A stretch of DNA of 64,000 bases from positions 62,001-126,000 of the forward strand of contig CAWBWO010000005.1 of the NCBI GenBank assembly GCA_963792445.1, in the 5' to 3' direction. The notes under the pieces are model-generated. The model was given only the letters and a program-made list of their open reading frames with translations. It made no database searches and was not told the DNA's origin. Below are positions 45,513 to 56,070 of this stretch, one piece after another. The DNA comes from Rummeliibacillus sp963792445. Its GTDB lineage: Bacteria; Bacillota; Bacilli; Bacillales_A; Planococcaceae. The position numbers and the translations under genes are program-made. Each line of letters starts with the position of its first letter. Positions within the stretch are counted from its first letter, which is position 1.

Positions 45513-46952
45513 GTGAATCAAGATGATGTAACAATAGAGCCCAGCGACATTAGTATCGTTAGCTCGAAAAAAGCAAGGAAAGCGGTTGTTGCTACAGGTA
45601 TTGGGAATGCAATGGAGTGGTTTGACTTCGGTCTTTACGCTTATCTTGCGGTGATTATTAGTGAACTATTCTTTTCAGGTGTAGGCAATAGCGGATTACA
45701 GTTAGTCTTTACATTTGCTACATTTGCTGTCGCCTTCCTCGTTAGACCAATCGGAGGCGCTATATTTGGCCGAATAGGCGATCGTCATGGTCGTAAAATC
45801 GTATTAAGTGTCACGATTGTCATGATGGCCTTTTCAACTTTACTCATTGGTTTACTTCCTACCTATGAAAGAATTGGCGTTTGGGCACCCATCCTCTTAT
45901 TAATAGCGCGCATGATTCAAGGATTTTCTACAGGTGGAGAATATTCAGGCGCTATGGTCTATATTGCTGAATCCTCTCCGGATAAGAAGCGAGGAAGACT
46001 TGGCAGCGGTCTTGAAATTGGTACATTGGTTGGCTATATCGCTGCTTCTGGTATTGTGACATTGTTAACCGTATTTCTGTCAAACGACCAAATGCTCACT
46101 TGGGGTTGGCGTTTACCATTTTTCATTGCTGCACCTCTTGGCTTAGTAGGTTTATATTTGCGCAAAAATTTAGATGAATCGCCTGTCTTTGAAGAGATGG
46201 AACAAGCCCAAGAAGAAGCCGATCAACCCTCATTTAAAGATATATTGAAGTATTACAAAAAAGATTTACTTTTAAGTATCGTGATTGTCGCTTTTTATAA
46301 TATTACGAACTATATGGTCCTTTCTTATATTCCATCCTACTTAACAGAGATCTTGCATATTAATCAAACGGCAAGTCTGATTATTTTACTAATTGTCATG
46401 TTCTTCATGATTCCTCTTGCCCTATACTTCGGTCGACTTAGTGATCGAATCGGCAACAAACGTGTTGTTCAAATAGGACTTATTGGTTTACTGGTCCTTG
46501 CCATACCAGCATTTATGATAATGAGAACTGGAAATCTTAGTTTCGTCTTTATAGGGATTTTACTACTTGGATTCTTTTTAAGTTGTTACGAAGGGACAGT
46601 GCCATCTCTACTTCCTACATTATTCTTCTCAGATGTCCGTTACCGCGCATTAGCAGTATCCTTTAACATCTCCGTATCAATCTTTGGAGGTACTACCCCA
46701 CTCGTAGCCGCTTATCTCGTCCATGCATCAGGCAATTCACTTGCACCTGCTATTTATCTTGTAGTCGTTAGTGTTATTGGTTTCATCGTCTTTACGTGGT
46801 TACACACCAGTACATCAGGCCTTGCCCTTAAAGGCTCCTACCCTGCTGTTGAAAATAAAAAGGACTTTAAGGAAGTGCTGAAACAAGACCCGGAAGAGGC
46901 CTTATGGTGGCTGGACGAAACAATTGAAGCGAAAGAAGATAAGAATCATTGA
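45513..46952 (+). CDS. MFS transporter, metabolite:H+ symporter (ProP-like) type
   Basis: About 479 residues with 12 membrane helices. MHS-family signatures: GNAMEWFDFGLYAYLA at helix 1, RPIGGAIFGRIGDRHGRK (loop 2-3), RMIQGFSTGGEYSGAMVYIAE, GLYLRKNLDESPVFEEM before the central loop, and FGRLSDRIGNKRVV. ProP-type carriers import proline/betaine or organic acids; the substrate is not evident. I prefer the GTG at 45513 (AAGGAG 9 bases before) over a frame that starts at 45432 without a site. It ends with an acidic tail and a strong terminator. Confidence 0.88.
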   Translation: MNQDDVTIEPSDISIVSSKKARKAVVATGIGNAMEWFDFGLYAYLAVIISELFFSGVGNSGLQLVFTFATFAVAFLVRPIGGAIFGRIGDRHGRKIVLSVTIVMMAFSTLLIGLLPTYERIGVWAPILLLIARMIQGFSTGGEYSGAMVYIAESSPDKKRGRLGSGLEIGTLVGYIAASGIVTLLTVFLSNDQMLTWGWRLPFFIAAPLGLVGLYLRKNLDESPVFEEMEQAQEEADQPSFKDILKYYKKDLLLSIVIVAFYNITNYMVLSYIPSYLTEILHINQTASLIILLIVMFFMIPLALYFGRLSDRIGNKRVVQIGLIGLLVLAIPAFMIMRTGNLSFVFIGILLLGFFLSCYEGTVPSLLPTLFFSDVRYRALAVSFNISVSIFGGTTPLVAAYLVHASGNSLAPAIYLVVVSVIGFIVFTWLHTSTSGLALKGSYPAVENKKDFKEVLKQDPEEALWWLDETIEAKEDKNH

Positions 46953-46996
46953 AAAATGAGCCTGAGGGTACTCAGTAAGTTAAGGTAAATATTTTT

Positions 46997-47032
46997 AAAA
47001 ACGGATTCTTCTTAGTTGAGGAATCCGTTTTT
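46997..47032 (+). terminator. Terminator of the MFS gene
   Basis: AAAAACGGATTCTTC / GAGGAATCCGTTTTT stem with a 6-base loop and flanking A/T runs. Confidence 0.88.
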
Positions 47033-47057
47033 ACAATAATTGTAATCTTGTTTTAGA

Positions 47058-47121
47058 TTACTCTTATTGTTCGCGGACTTGTAGCTTTGCGCTATTTGCT
47101 GTCGCGAATGATGAGAGTATT
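47058..47121 (+). repeat. GCGG palindromic element
   Basis: TTACTCTTATTGTTCGCGG and GTCGCGAATGATGAGAGTA arms with a loop of about 25 bp, followed 23 bp later by a GGAT array. It belongs to the palindrome subtype that precedes GGAT arrays (also 54406 and 57684). Confidence 0.82.
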
Positions 47122-47143
47122 TTCTTTTTAATTTTCCTCGCGT

Positions 47144-47206
47144 GGATAAAGAAATCAATGGCATGGATTCAATCATTCTTTACGGGGATTGTGCTTGGTT
47201 TCCCCG
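47144..47206 (+). repeat. GGAT array, three clear units of 21 bp
   Basis: GGAT starts at 47144, 47165 and 47186; a fourth position (47207) is degenerate. The region from 47207 to 47650 shows nothing further that I recognise. Confidence 0.75.
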
Positions 47207-47653
47207 TTACCAAGTGCATTGCAAGATCAATTCTAACTTCACATTCCTACTCGGTATTTAGTCCAATACTCCCACCCACTTTGTTATATCGGCTAAAAAT
47301 ATCAGGGTTCTAGTCACTCACCTCTCTAATCCATTTGATTATCTTTCAATGGTCGCTACTCCGCTACTCTATTTAAAATAATTTGATTCACCGTCTACAC
47401 TTTCTCGATAGTTTTTAGTACCTATTTAATTATATTAAACAGATAAATATGAACTATAATAAACTGTATTTTTTTACAATTCTTAATACTTTATGACCTA
47501 TTATTTGAGAATTATCTTTATTTATAACTTTTGTCACAAGTGTGTTAATATATTTCTGGTAGAATTTTCTTAGAATGAGGCAAAAGTCACCCATCAAAAT
47601 CCCCGCGCTTAATAAAAAGGTATTCTTAATTAGAATTGTTATATAAATAAGTC

Positions 47654-47702
47654 AATTTCATAAATCAAAATTCTGGTAAACACACAAACAATTTATGAAA
47701 TT
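47654..47702. promoter_or_regulatory. 12-bp inverted repeat upstream of the response-regulator gene
   Basis: AATTTCATAAAT (47654-47665) and ATTTATGAAATT (47691-47702) are perfect inverted arms 25 bp apart, 40 bp before the GTG start. It could be a looped operator or an RNA stem in the leader. Confidence 0.4.
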
Positions 47703-47741
47703 AATTAAAATAACACTATTTTACAGAAAGGTTGCTTTTAA

Positions 47742-48115
47742 GTGAAAAGTATTTTACTTGTAGATGATTCTCGTTTTATGAGGAACTATATAAAAAATAT
47801 TTTAAATGAGGCGAACTCCTATCATATAGTAGAAGCTAAAAATGGTGCTCAAGCAATTAAGATGTACCTGCAATATTCTATCTGACCTTGTCATCATGGA
47901 TATTACAATGCCCGGAATGAGCGGAATTGATGCATTAAAGAAAATAATGAAAATAAATCCAAAAGCGAAAGTCATTTTATGTACAGCAATAGGAGGACAG
48001 AAAGATATTATTATAGAAGGACTTAAAAAATGGAGCAAAAGATATTATCGTTAAACCCTATTTCAACCAATTGGATTTAATAGTAAATAAATTATGGGAT
48101 GTATCAGTAAGTTAG
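47742..48115 (+). pseudogene. CheY-like single-domain response regulator, two frameshifts
   Basis: About 124 residues once joined. ILLVDDSRFMRNYI (acidic pair), EAKNGAQAIKMY, then DLVIMDITMPGMSGIDAL (phospho-Asp), KVILCTAIGGQ (Thr switch) and IVKPYFNQLDLIVNKL (Lys). Frame breaks lie near 47875 (CCTGCAATATTC) and 48028 (a run of six A, where five restore GLKNGAKDIIVKP). All catalytic residues are present. GTG start with GAAAGG 10 bases upstream. It precedes a c-di-GMP phosphodiesterase gene and may control it. The kinase is not in the window. Confidence 0.82.
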
Positions 48116-48255
48116 CTGTAATTTTGTAGCGATTTTCAAGAAATTAGTCGTTAAATATTCAAAATATATCAATAAATTATTATATAACTATTTATTTTTT
48201 GTTACTTTTTATTTATTATAATTTTAAGTTAATTTTTAAAAGGGGTATATAGTAT

Positions 48256-50780
48256 ATGGTAAAACTAACAAAAATGAACATTTTGAGACAAAGATTTGGA
48301 AAAAATAGCAACTTAGAAGATACATTAGAAAATCAACAACAAATTTCAAAAGAAGATAATGTAGCATTATTAAATTACTATGCATCCTTAGTAGCCAATC
48401 ATCCAGATACTATTATAGTCTTTTTACCATCTGGTGAGATTATCACTCAAAATAAGAGTAATATTTCATCACTTTTTGGTTTCACGCCCCAAAATATACA
48501 AGATTTTAAGGTTCTTTTTTCTAATCAAACATTTAACGAATTAAATCTAGCTTTTAAACTTACATTAAAAGGAAAATCTAGATAGAAGAGAAATAGAATT
48601 TGTAACGAAAGAAAACGAGATAAAATATCTTATACTTACATTCATACCTATTTTAGGTGAGGAAAAAGATGTAGAAGGTATTTACTTAATTATTCAAGAT
48701 ACCACAGAAAAAATGCGCTTAAAGCAGTCGTTAGCATTAAATCAAAAGCACTTAAATCATGCCCAGCAAATTGCTGAAATTGCTAGTTGGGAATATTCGA
48801 TTGACGAGAAGACGTTTGTACTGTTCAGATTATTTTTATGATATTTTCGGTTTCGAAAAGTCTGAAATTGGTAGAATGAAAAGCCTTTTCAATTTGTTCA
48901 CCCAGATGACTATGAAAGTGCCTACAAAAAAATGCTGGAAGCTAGTAACGGTAAAAGCTTTACAAATGAATTTCGTATTTATCACGGTAAAACAAAAGAG
49001 TTACGATTTATAAAAGTGCAGGCAGACGTTTTATGGAAAGATAATCATCCATATAAAGTAATCGGCGTGATTAAAGACTGTACGGATCAAAGAATGCTAG
49101 AAAAGGCATTGAAAGAAAAGAATGAAAGTTACGAATATATTTTCGATAATTTATCGGCCGGTGTTTGGATGCGAGAAAATATTGATGAAAATATTATTTA
49201 TGCCTCTAAAGGATTGGAAGATATTATTGGCATTCCTTTAACGCAGTTATACGAGAATTCAGATATTTGGAAAGAGAGAATTCAACCCGCCTATCAGCAA
49301 GAACTATGTGAAAACATTAGGCGACTAAAAAATGGAGAAAGTGTACAGTTTTTTTACTGTTTGAATAGTATTAATGGTGAAAAGTGGATTTTCGAGCAAA
49401 ACGTACCTACTTTAAATGACCAGGGAGAAATCACAAATATATTTGGGATCGTAACAGATATAACAGATAGCATGAAGATGAAAGAACAATTTCATAACCT
49501 AGCGAATTATGATTATCTTACAGGACTCCCTAATCAACAAAAACTCTATGAAACGCTTGATACATATTGCAAACAAAACGAACATTTTGCCGTATTTTAT
49601 TTAGATATAGATCGTTTTAGTGTCATCAATGATTCCCTAGGCTATCAAATTGGTAATGCAGCCTTAAAAAGGATTGCAGATACTTTTGCAGCGATGATTC
49701 CCAAAAACGGATTTATCGCCCGCTTAAGTAGCAATGAATTTATCATTCTTGTTAAAAATTATACATGTAAAAACGAGATTTATACATTTGCAGAACAGTT
49801 AATCCAAAAGATTCAAGAGCCTTTTATAGTAGAAGAATATAGAATACATATATCTACTAGTATCGGCATTAGCTTCTTCCCTGAAGATGGAGACAATAAA
49901 TTGACATTACTAGAAAATGCCCATTCAGCTCTTTATCATGCAAAACAACAAGGGAAAAAGAATTATCAAATATACTCTTATTCAAAGGACATCCCTTCTT
50001 TAAAGAAATATATGCTCGATAAAGATATGTATCATGCAATTGAAAAAAATGAGTTTGAATTATATTTCCAACCGAAAGTAGAACCATATAAAGGACACCT
50101 TCGCGGCGCTGAAGCATTAATCCGATGGAAGCATAATGAATGGGGATTAATATCGCCTGGAGAATTTATACCCTTAGCGGAAGAAAACCATTTGATCAAT
50201 TCAATTACGGATTGGGTGATCCAGACAAGTTTGCTCCAACTGAAAGAATGGAAAGATAGTGGATATACTATTCAACCGATTGCAATCAATGTTTCTCCCA
50301 TTCGTTTTATGAAAAAGGGATTAGTAGATCTAGTAAAGGAACAGTTAGAACTTTACCAAATTCCGGGAAGTTATTTAGAATTTGAAATCACGGAGTCTTC
50401 CCTACTTAGAAATGAGAAACACGTTCTTTCAACATTAGAAGAATTAAAATCACTTGGTGTTACGATCGCCGTTGATGATTTCGGAGTTGGTTATTCTTCG
50501 TTGGACGCTATACGAAATTTCAAACCTGATACGATTAAAATTGATCAAGTTTTCATCCAAAATATTCCATCACAATAGTGAAGTTGAAAAAGCAATCATC
50601 TCTTCCACTTTACATTTTGGTAAAAGCTTAAATATGGAAGTAGTCGCGGAAGGCGTAGAAGAATATGATCAACTTGAATTTTTAAAACAACATGGATGCC
50701 AAACGATTCAAGGATATCTCTTCTCGCCCCCTATCCCAAAGCATAAGTTTGAACAGTATTTTAAAGCTTGGATATATTAA
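48256..50780 (+). pseudogene. PAS-GGDEF-EAL c-di-GMP protein, multiple frameshifts
   Basis: About 835 residues when frames are joined (breaks near 48580, 48825, 48890 and 50565). There are two or three PAS domains (NHPDTIIVFLPSGEIITQ; IAEIASWEYSIDEKTF; YIFDNLSAGVWMRENI). A GGDEF domain follows whose signature is changed to RLSSNEF, so it is probably not a cyclase. Then an EAL domain with all key motifs: GAEALIRW, NVSPIRF, EITESSLL, VDDFGVGYSSL, KIDQVFIQNI, VVAEGVEEYDQ and IQGYLFSPP. The inferred activity is c-di-GMP hydrolysis, with the degenerate GGDEF possibly a GTP sensor. It begins with ATG 48256 behind AAAAGGGG. Confidence 0.82.
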
Positions 50781-50815
50781 ACCTGAAAAGAAAATGGTAA
50801 AAAAAGCAAATAACA

Positions 50816-51238
50816 ATGGAGAGAAGAAACTTTTACCGTTTTGAATTTCCATATCCAGTTAGTGGCTACAATGACGATTATAGAAGTAAATAATCGAAAA
50901 GTAAATGTCGGTTCTACTGAAATATTATTAGGAGAATATTAGTTTAGGGGCATGAAAAGTCATGTCTTCCTTAAAGTTACCGATTAATTCGAATATGAAA
51001 TTTCAATTTAAATTTTCACTTATGAACGAAGCTTTTGAAATAGAAGGTCATTTAAGATGGATGGAGGAAGATCATGAATCTATTTAATTATGGCGTAGCA
51101 TTCGATCAGAATCATTCCATCGAAGATTCTTTAGCACCAATTATTAATCGAATGAGTGCGTTACAAAAAAATAATAAAAGAATAGCTGATACAAACTTTA
51201 TAACCGAAAGTGCAGCGAGCTATTTAAATAAAACTTAA
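50816..51238 (+). pseudogene. PilZ-domain c-di-GMP receptor, frameshifted
   Basis: Reading across frame breaks gives MERRNFYRFEFPYPVSGY (an RxxxR motif typical of PilZ), then MTIIEVNNRKVNVGSTEILL. A damaged GE-I-S-L-G-G-M segment near 50935-50955 stands for (D/N)xSxxG. It continues LKLPINSNMKFQFKFSLM, EIEGHLRWMEEDHESFNYGVAFD and a tail ending AASYLNKT. This is a complete single PilZ domain of about 140 residues. At least three single-base shifts interrupt it. Located between EAL and GGDEF genes, it would be the receptor of the same signal. Confidence 0.65.
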
Positions 51239-51268
51239 TTTACAGAAAGAAAAGGGATTAATAGATTA

Positions 51269-52946
51269 ATGGAAAAAGCTTATTATAAGTTCTTAATGGA
51301 TGGAATTAGCGACATGGTTTTTGTGGTGAAAGTAGTGAATAACTCTGAATTTTTATATGAATTTTTAAATCGTTCAGCGATGGAAAAGACAGGCTTAACT
51401 GAGCATGTACTAAATAATTCTTTTTATGATGTCTATTCTCGAGAAACCGCTGATTTTTTTTACAAGCAATACAAAAAAGTAGTCACTAGTCGGGAAAATA
51501 TAATTTATGAAGATTCTTATGTAGGGATTTTAGGTAACAACTTTTTCTCAGAAACAACATTAACACCTATTTTTAATAACTTGAATGAATGTGAATATAT
51601 AGTAGCAGTGGTAAAAGATATTACAAATGAAAAAAATGCACTACTAGATGTACAAGAAACTTTATCTAAGCTATTTGAAAGTAATGAACGCTATCATTCA
51701 TTGTTTTCCCATAATACAGATGGAATTCTATTGTTTAACTTAAATGGTACGATTGTAAATGGCAATATAGCTATTGAGAATATTACTGGATACCCACCAA
51801 TGGAACTTATAGGAAAAGCATTTAATTTATTAGTATTAGAAAAATTTCATTATAAAGTAAATAGTCTTTTGACGAAAGCAATCGCTGGTGTAACAGAAAG
51901 CTATCAATTGGTGATCCAACATAAAACAAAAAAACAGGTTGATATTTCTATAAAAGTTGTTCCCTTCATATTAAATGATGAAGTAAGAGGTATTTACGGA
52001 ATTATAAGGGATATAACAGAAGTGGTAGAATCAACCAAGAAATTAAAAAAGAGCGAAAAACGCTTACGGATTATTGCAGAGAATGTAAATGATTTAATAA
52101 CCGTTATTGACCATAACGGATACATCCAGTATGTTTCACCATCTTACGAAAAAGCATTAGGTTATGATAAGAACGAGTTTATTGGCAAACAATTTCTTCA
52201 TAATGTATATACAGATGATAGAAAAATGATAAATAAAAAACTATCCTATTCTATTCAAAATGGTTTACCTTTTAAAGCTGAATTTAGACAATATAATAAA
52301 AACGGAGATTTAAGATGGTATGAAACGAATGGAACTCCTATATATGATGATGATCATCATTTCCAACAGATGGTAATTATCACTAGAGACATCCATTTAA
52401 AAAAAGAGTATGAAGCGGAACTTGAGTATTTTGCGTATCATGACTCCCTTACAGGCCTGCCAAATCGCTTTTTATTTACTAAACGTTTTGAGAAAGAAAT
52501 GAATAATTTTTCAAATAAAAAAGATGGATTAGCTGTGATCATGGTGGATATTGACAATTTTAAATCGATCAATGATCAGATGGGTCATGATATTGGTGAT
52601 TGTGTGATAAAAGAATTGGGGCTTCGAATAAGTAAAACGATTCGAGATACCGATATGGTTGCTCGATTAGGTGGCGATGAATTCATTCATCCTAATGCCT
52701 TGCATTCAAACAGTTAACGATGCAATTGCTATGGCAGAAAAAATTTTAAAAGTACTGCAAAAGCCATGGAAAATAGAAGAAAAGGTCTTAACTATAACAA
52801 CAAGTATGGGTATTGCAATGGGCCATTTCGGAGAGTTCACGAAACATTCATTAATGAAAAAGGCCGATATCGCTCTATACGAAGCAAAAAATAATGGCAA
52901 AAATTCATTTGAATTATTTAATGATTCAGTACAATTGTGTTTATAA
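51269..52946 (+). pseudogene. PAS-GGDEF diguanylate cyclase, one frameshift
   Basis: About 558 residues. Three PAS domains: residues about 5-120, 145-255 (SLFSHNTDGILLFNLNGTIV) and 265-380 (IIAENVNDLITVIDHNGYIQ). Then a GGDEF domain with YHDSLTGLPNRFLF, MVDIDNFKSINDQMGHDIGD and ARLGGDEFI, intact. RDTD stands five residues before GGDEF, the usual product-inhibition I-site. The frame breaks just after GGDEF (about 52690) and continues ILMPCIQTVNDAIAMAEKIL, TTSMGIAMGHFG and KKADIALYEAKNNGKN. It likely makes c-di-GMP under feedback control. AAAGGGAT precedes the ATG. Confidence 0.83.
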
Positions 52947-53008
52947 TAGAAATTTGAATCACCGGTTTGTCTTTTACATCTAAGATTATACAAATTGATA
53001 CAAAACAA

Positions 53009-53055
53009 AAATAGTCTGTATTAACCTAAGTAGATTAATACAGGCTATTTGTTTT
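53009..53055. terminator. Bidirectional terminator
   Basis: AAATAGTCTGTATTAA (53009-53024) pairs with TTAATACAGGCTATTT (53035-53050), one mismatch, with A/T runs on both sides. It separates the convergent cyclase and serine-hydrolase genes. Confidence 0.85.
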
Positions 53056-53082
53056 TGATTTAGTACCTGACACCTTATCAAA

Positions 53083-54339
53083 TTACTTTACAAGTTTGAG
53101 ATTTGAAGCTTTGATATACCCTATACGGCTACCAAAACTAGTTACATAGTAGTGTTCATTCACTTTTGCTACTTGAATACGCGTACCCTTGCTAATTGTA
53201 GCAAAAGTAGTTGCTTTTGAAGAGGAATTATTCAGCACATTTGCTTCAGTAATTGTCATGACAGCGCGATTCATCTCTCTATTGGTATGTGTTAATTCTT
53301 TTGGCGATTTGGCATATCTTGTGACATTATCATTCTTTATGTAGCCTGTTGTGTTCCCTATTTGAATGCCTAGCCAATTACTGTTTGTCATGGTTTTGAA
53401 GCGGAATATCTCTCCCTTTTTTAGAGAACCGATGACTGTTTTTGTATCTTGATTTTTATAAATCACGAGATTTTTTGAGGTTTGAATGTATTTCAGCTTC
53501 TTTTGATGATGTTTATGGACAATTGATGCAATGCCTGCAATTACATGGTTAGATCTTTCATAGGTAAATCCTTTTGTCATAACCGCTAAAATATAGGGAT
53601 CGTCTCCATACACAATTCCATAGTCGTGCGATACTTTATATATAGGCATCATACCGACTTTATGTGATATCTTTTCCCCTTTGATTCCAGCTGGTAATGC
53701 ACTGTTATATACAGTATGTTGCAAATAATCTACTATCATTTTTCCATTTTTGCTTGTTTTACTATATTGATATAAGCGATTAGCGTAAATCACCAAATCA
53801 TGGGTAGATGTATATCTAAGAGCATTTGGTGTACTATTGCTTGCCCCTAACTTACGCATATAGTCGACAAAATTCTTTTCTCCTACTCTTTCTTTTAACA
53901 TATTAAAGGCAATATTATCACTATACTTCATTGCTTTATGGACTAGATCTTTAATGGTATATTTGGTGCCTACTTTTTGATATTGAATGACACCACTTCC
54001 ACCTACATAATGGTAACTTTTATACGTTAATTTTTGGTTGAGATCCAGTTTTTTCTTGTCTGCTAGTTCGATTACATACAAGGCAAGAGGCAGTTTAATC
54101 GTGCTTGCCGCCATATATCCTCTTGTACTTTTCATTTTGTATGTTTCATTTGTTGCTAAATCGCGGTACTCAATTGCAATATCACCTCCCGTCTTTTTTA
54201 TATAATTATTTAATTCTTTTGAAAGACTTTCGTTAAATGATAGTTTTGCAACTGCTGAAACCTGTCCAAAGGGTTGGAAAAGCAAAACAGCAACCATCAT
54301 GAGCAGTCCAACAATAAACATTTTTCTTTGTTTTCTCAT
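53083..54339 (-). CDS. Secreted class A beta-lactamase-fold serine hydrolase with SH3 domains
   Basis: 418 residues. A signal peptide (IVGLLMMVAVLLFQPFGQVSA) is followed by a class A beta-lactamase/DD-peptidase domain. ASTIK gives SxxK (Ser about 77), YSDN gives SDN (about 137), and HKVG replaces KTG (about 229). A Glu166-type loop as in true beta-lactamases is not clear, so a wall-related peptidase or a non-hydrolytic role is possible. Two SH3-type domains follow (residues about 280-345 and 355-418; NWLGIQIGNTTGYIKNDNV, RIGYIKASNLKLV), likely wall-binding. I start at ATG 54339, with GGGAGG 7 bases upstream. Monocistronic. Confidence 0.82.
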   Translation of the reverse strand: MRKQRKMFIVGLLMMVAVLLFQPFGQVSAVAKLSFNESLSKELNNYIKKTGGDIAIEYRDLATNETYKMKSTRGYMAASTIKLPLALYVIELADKKKLDLNQKLTYKSYHYVGGSGVIQYQKVGTKYTIKDLVHKAMKYSDNIAFNMLKERVGEKNFVDYMRKLGASNSTPNALRYTSTHDLVIYANRLYQYSKTSKNGKMIVDYLQHTVYNSALPAGIKGEKISHKVGMMPIYKVSHDYGIVYGDDPYILAVMTKGFTYERSNHVIAGIASIVHKHHQKKLKYIQTSKNLVIYKNQDTKTVIGSLKKGEIFRFKTMTNSNWLGIQIGNTTGYIKNDNVTRYAKSPKELTHTNREMNRAVMTITEANVLNNSSSKATTFATISKGTRIQVAKVNEHYYVTSFGSRIGYIKASNLKLVK

Positions 54340-54405
54340 TACAGACCTCCCATTCATTGATATGAGTGTCTATAACCAGATATAACCATGTGCCACCTTA
54401 TTTAA

Positions 54406-54473
54406 TTACTCTTATTGTTCGCGGTAAGATTTGTGGGAATTGCACTTTTTGCTGCCGCGGATGATAAGAGTAT
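54406..54473 (+). repeat. GCGG palindromic element
   Basis: TTACTCTTATTGTTCGCGG and GCCGCGGATGATAAGAGTA arms. A GGAT array follows after 32 bp. The minus-strand ORF over this stretch (54402-54662) is a repeat artefact. Confidence 0.85.
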
Positions 54474-54504
54474 TTTTCTTTTAGGACTTAAATTTTCACC
54501 AGTT

Positions 54505-54613
54505 GGATTAATTTTTTCTGGGCGTGGATATAGGGCTGCTTGTCGTGGATTTACTCTTTCTTGACATGGATTGTGCACGGTTTCGCTTGGATAAGTCGTT
54601 GCTCGGTGTGGAT
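54505..54613 (+). repeat. GGAT array, six units of exactly 21 bp
   Basis: GGAT begins at 54505, 54526, 54547, 54568, 54589 and 54610 with no drift. Most units read CGTGGAT, CATGGAT or TGTGGAT; the other 17 bases vary. It is the longest array of this type in the window. Confidence 0.92.
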
Positions 54614-54689
54614 TCTTCCCTATTCTCCATAGCTGAAAGAAATTTGGCCAAAGAAAAAACACCTAATTTCATTGAGGTGTTTTTTAATG

Positions 54690-54734
54690 TCTAAATTGTG
54701 GTCTATTGTCAGAATTGTTTTGGGGACTGGCACC
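54690..54734 (+). repeat. REP-like GGGACTGGCACC repeat
   Basis: TAAATTGTGGTCTATTGTCAG followed by GGGGACTGGCACC, the same composite as at 39560-39606 and 45308-45348. Confidence 0.75.
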
Positions 54735-54757
54735 GACTCACTCATTAGTCTATTTAA

Positions 54758-55316
54758 TCACTTTCGCAAGCTCAAATCGTGAACTACCTGATTTACCAAA
54801 ATCAATCCAACATTCTTAGCAAAATAATAATAGGTATTCCCACTTAGTTGGTCTTTGATGGCAATACAGTTTTTGTATGTACCCGCTTTTACTTTTACAG
54901 TTTGTTGAGTACTTAATACTTTGGTATAGTAATTAACTCTTCCATCGTAATCTTTTGATTTATATACGTTTCCTTTTTTGGTTGGTACTTTGAACATCGT
55001 GTAGATAAAGTCAGAGCTTGGTGCTCCAACTAGATATCCGTTTTTATTTACGTTGTATCCTAAATTAGGCATGACATCGTTATTGTTCGAAATCCATCCA
55101 TCTACTGCCTTATTGTATTTAAGAGTTGCTTTTTTCGTTTTTCCCTTTTCAGATTGTTGATAAACAAAGGTTAATTTTTTGCTACTTAGGTTGATAATTT
55201 TTTACCTGATTATAGGATAGGCTCGTTGCTGCTTGGGCATTTGATTCATTTCCTATAGGGAAAATAATGCTGATGAAGAAGATCAGTATTGTTAGAAATT
55301 TTACTACGTTTTTCAT
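54758..55316 (-). pseudogene. Secreted hypothetical protein, one frameshift
   Basis: About 185 residues. It starts at ATG 55316 (AAAGGAG 9 bases upstream) with a signal peptide (FLTILIFFISIIFPIG ... AQAATS). The frame breaks at a run of six A (about 55205) and then reads IINLSSKKLTFVYQQSEKG, VDGWISNNNDVMPNLGYNVN, KVKAGTYKNCIAIKDQLSG and NTYYYFAKNVGLI. The end resembles small secreted beta-rich proteins in which KAGTFKNCI.V plus a YYFAKNVGLV strand is common. Function unknown. It lies next to another secreted protein of unknown role. Confidence 0.65.
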
Positions 55317-55337
55317 GTATACACTCCTTTGATAGAA

Positions 55338-55997
55338 TTATTTCAAATACTTACTTGGCACATTTACATATTGGAAGCTGTATGCATAGGCATTTACTTC
55401 ATATGGTTCAAAGATGACTTTAAGTCCAGTTGGTGTCCAATAGAAGGAATGGCCTGCAATGGTTGTTGTTTGATCTGCAAAAGGGTATTTGTCTTTATGA
55501 TTTAAGATATAGTTTTTGGCATAAGCTTTTCCTTCAATATAGCTTTTTTCAGATTTAAAAGCTGATTTTAGGCTTGTGCTTTTGCCGTTTAAAAAGTTAA
55601 ACGTCTTGGATGATTCCAATCCATGGGCTCCACCGCTATACGTATACTTCATGCAGAAGATACTTATTTTTGAGTTCTTGTTATATTTTTGTTTACAAGT
55701 GACGTCTGCCCAATATGTCATACCCTTTGGTGCATAGCCTTTTTTCATATCACTTTTTAATTGTTGTTGAAGTTTCTCATTTTCTTTATAAACTTGTTTC
55801 GTATAAGCAAGCATCATTGCGTTTGCGTTTTTATATTTTGATCCACTAATGACAGCATATTGATAATGCTTGTCGTTCTTGTATTTCTTTATGGTCACTT
55901 TCGATTCAGCTGCATGTGCTTTCACTTCTGGTAATGCGATGGAAAGAAATAAACACATGGATACTACACTAACGATAAACACTAAGTACTTTTTCAA
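55338..55997 (-). CDS. Secreted DUF4163/DUF3298-type protein
   Basis: 219 residues. A signal peptide (FIVSVVSMCLFLSIALPEVKAHA) is followed by a domain with the family motif YTYSGGAHGLESSKTFNF, then SFYWTPTGLKVIFEPYEVNAYAYSFQYVNVP. These DUF4163 and DUF3298 modules occur in the extracellular part of the anti-sigma factor RsiV and in PdaC, where they bind lysozyme or wall material. Here they are free-standing and secreted. TTG start with GAGG upstream. It lies 22 bp after the start side of the small secreted gene, same strand. Confidence 0.78.
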   Translation of the reverse strand: MKKYLVFIVSVVSMCLFLSIALPEVKAHAAESKVTIKKYKNDKHYQYAVISGSKYKNANAMMLAYTKQVYKENEKLQQQLKSDMKKGYAPKGMTYWADVTCKQKYNKNSKISIFCMKYTYSGGAHGLESSKTFNFLNGKSTSLKSAFKSEKSYIEGKAYAKNYILNHKDKYPFADQTTTIAGHSFYWTPTGLKVIFEPYEVNAYAYSFQYVNVPSKYLK

Positions 55998-56070
55998 TTA
56001 ATTGCCTCCTCTATCGTCTTTAGTTTATTTATATGGAGTGAATGAACGTTTATACAACAAGTAAAGGATT

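Noticed and set aside
53083..54339. Beta-lactamase resistance gene
   Set aside because: HKVG replaces KTG, an omega-loop Glu is not clear, and the SH3 tail points to a wall-associated protein.
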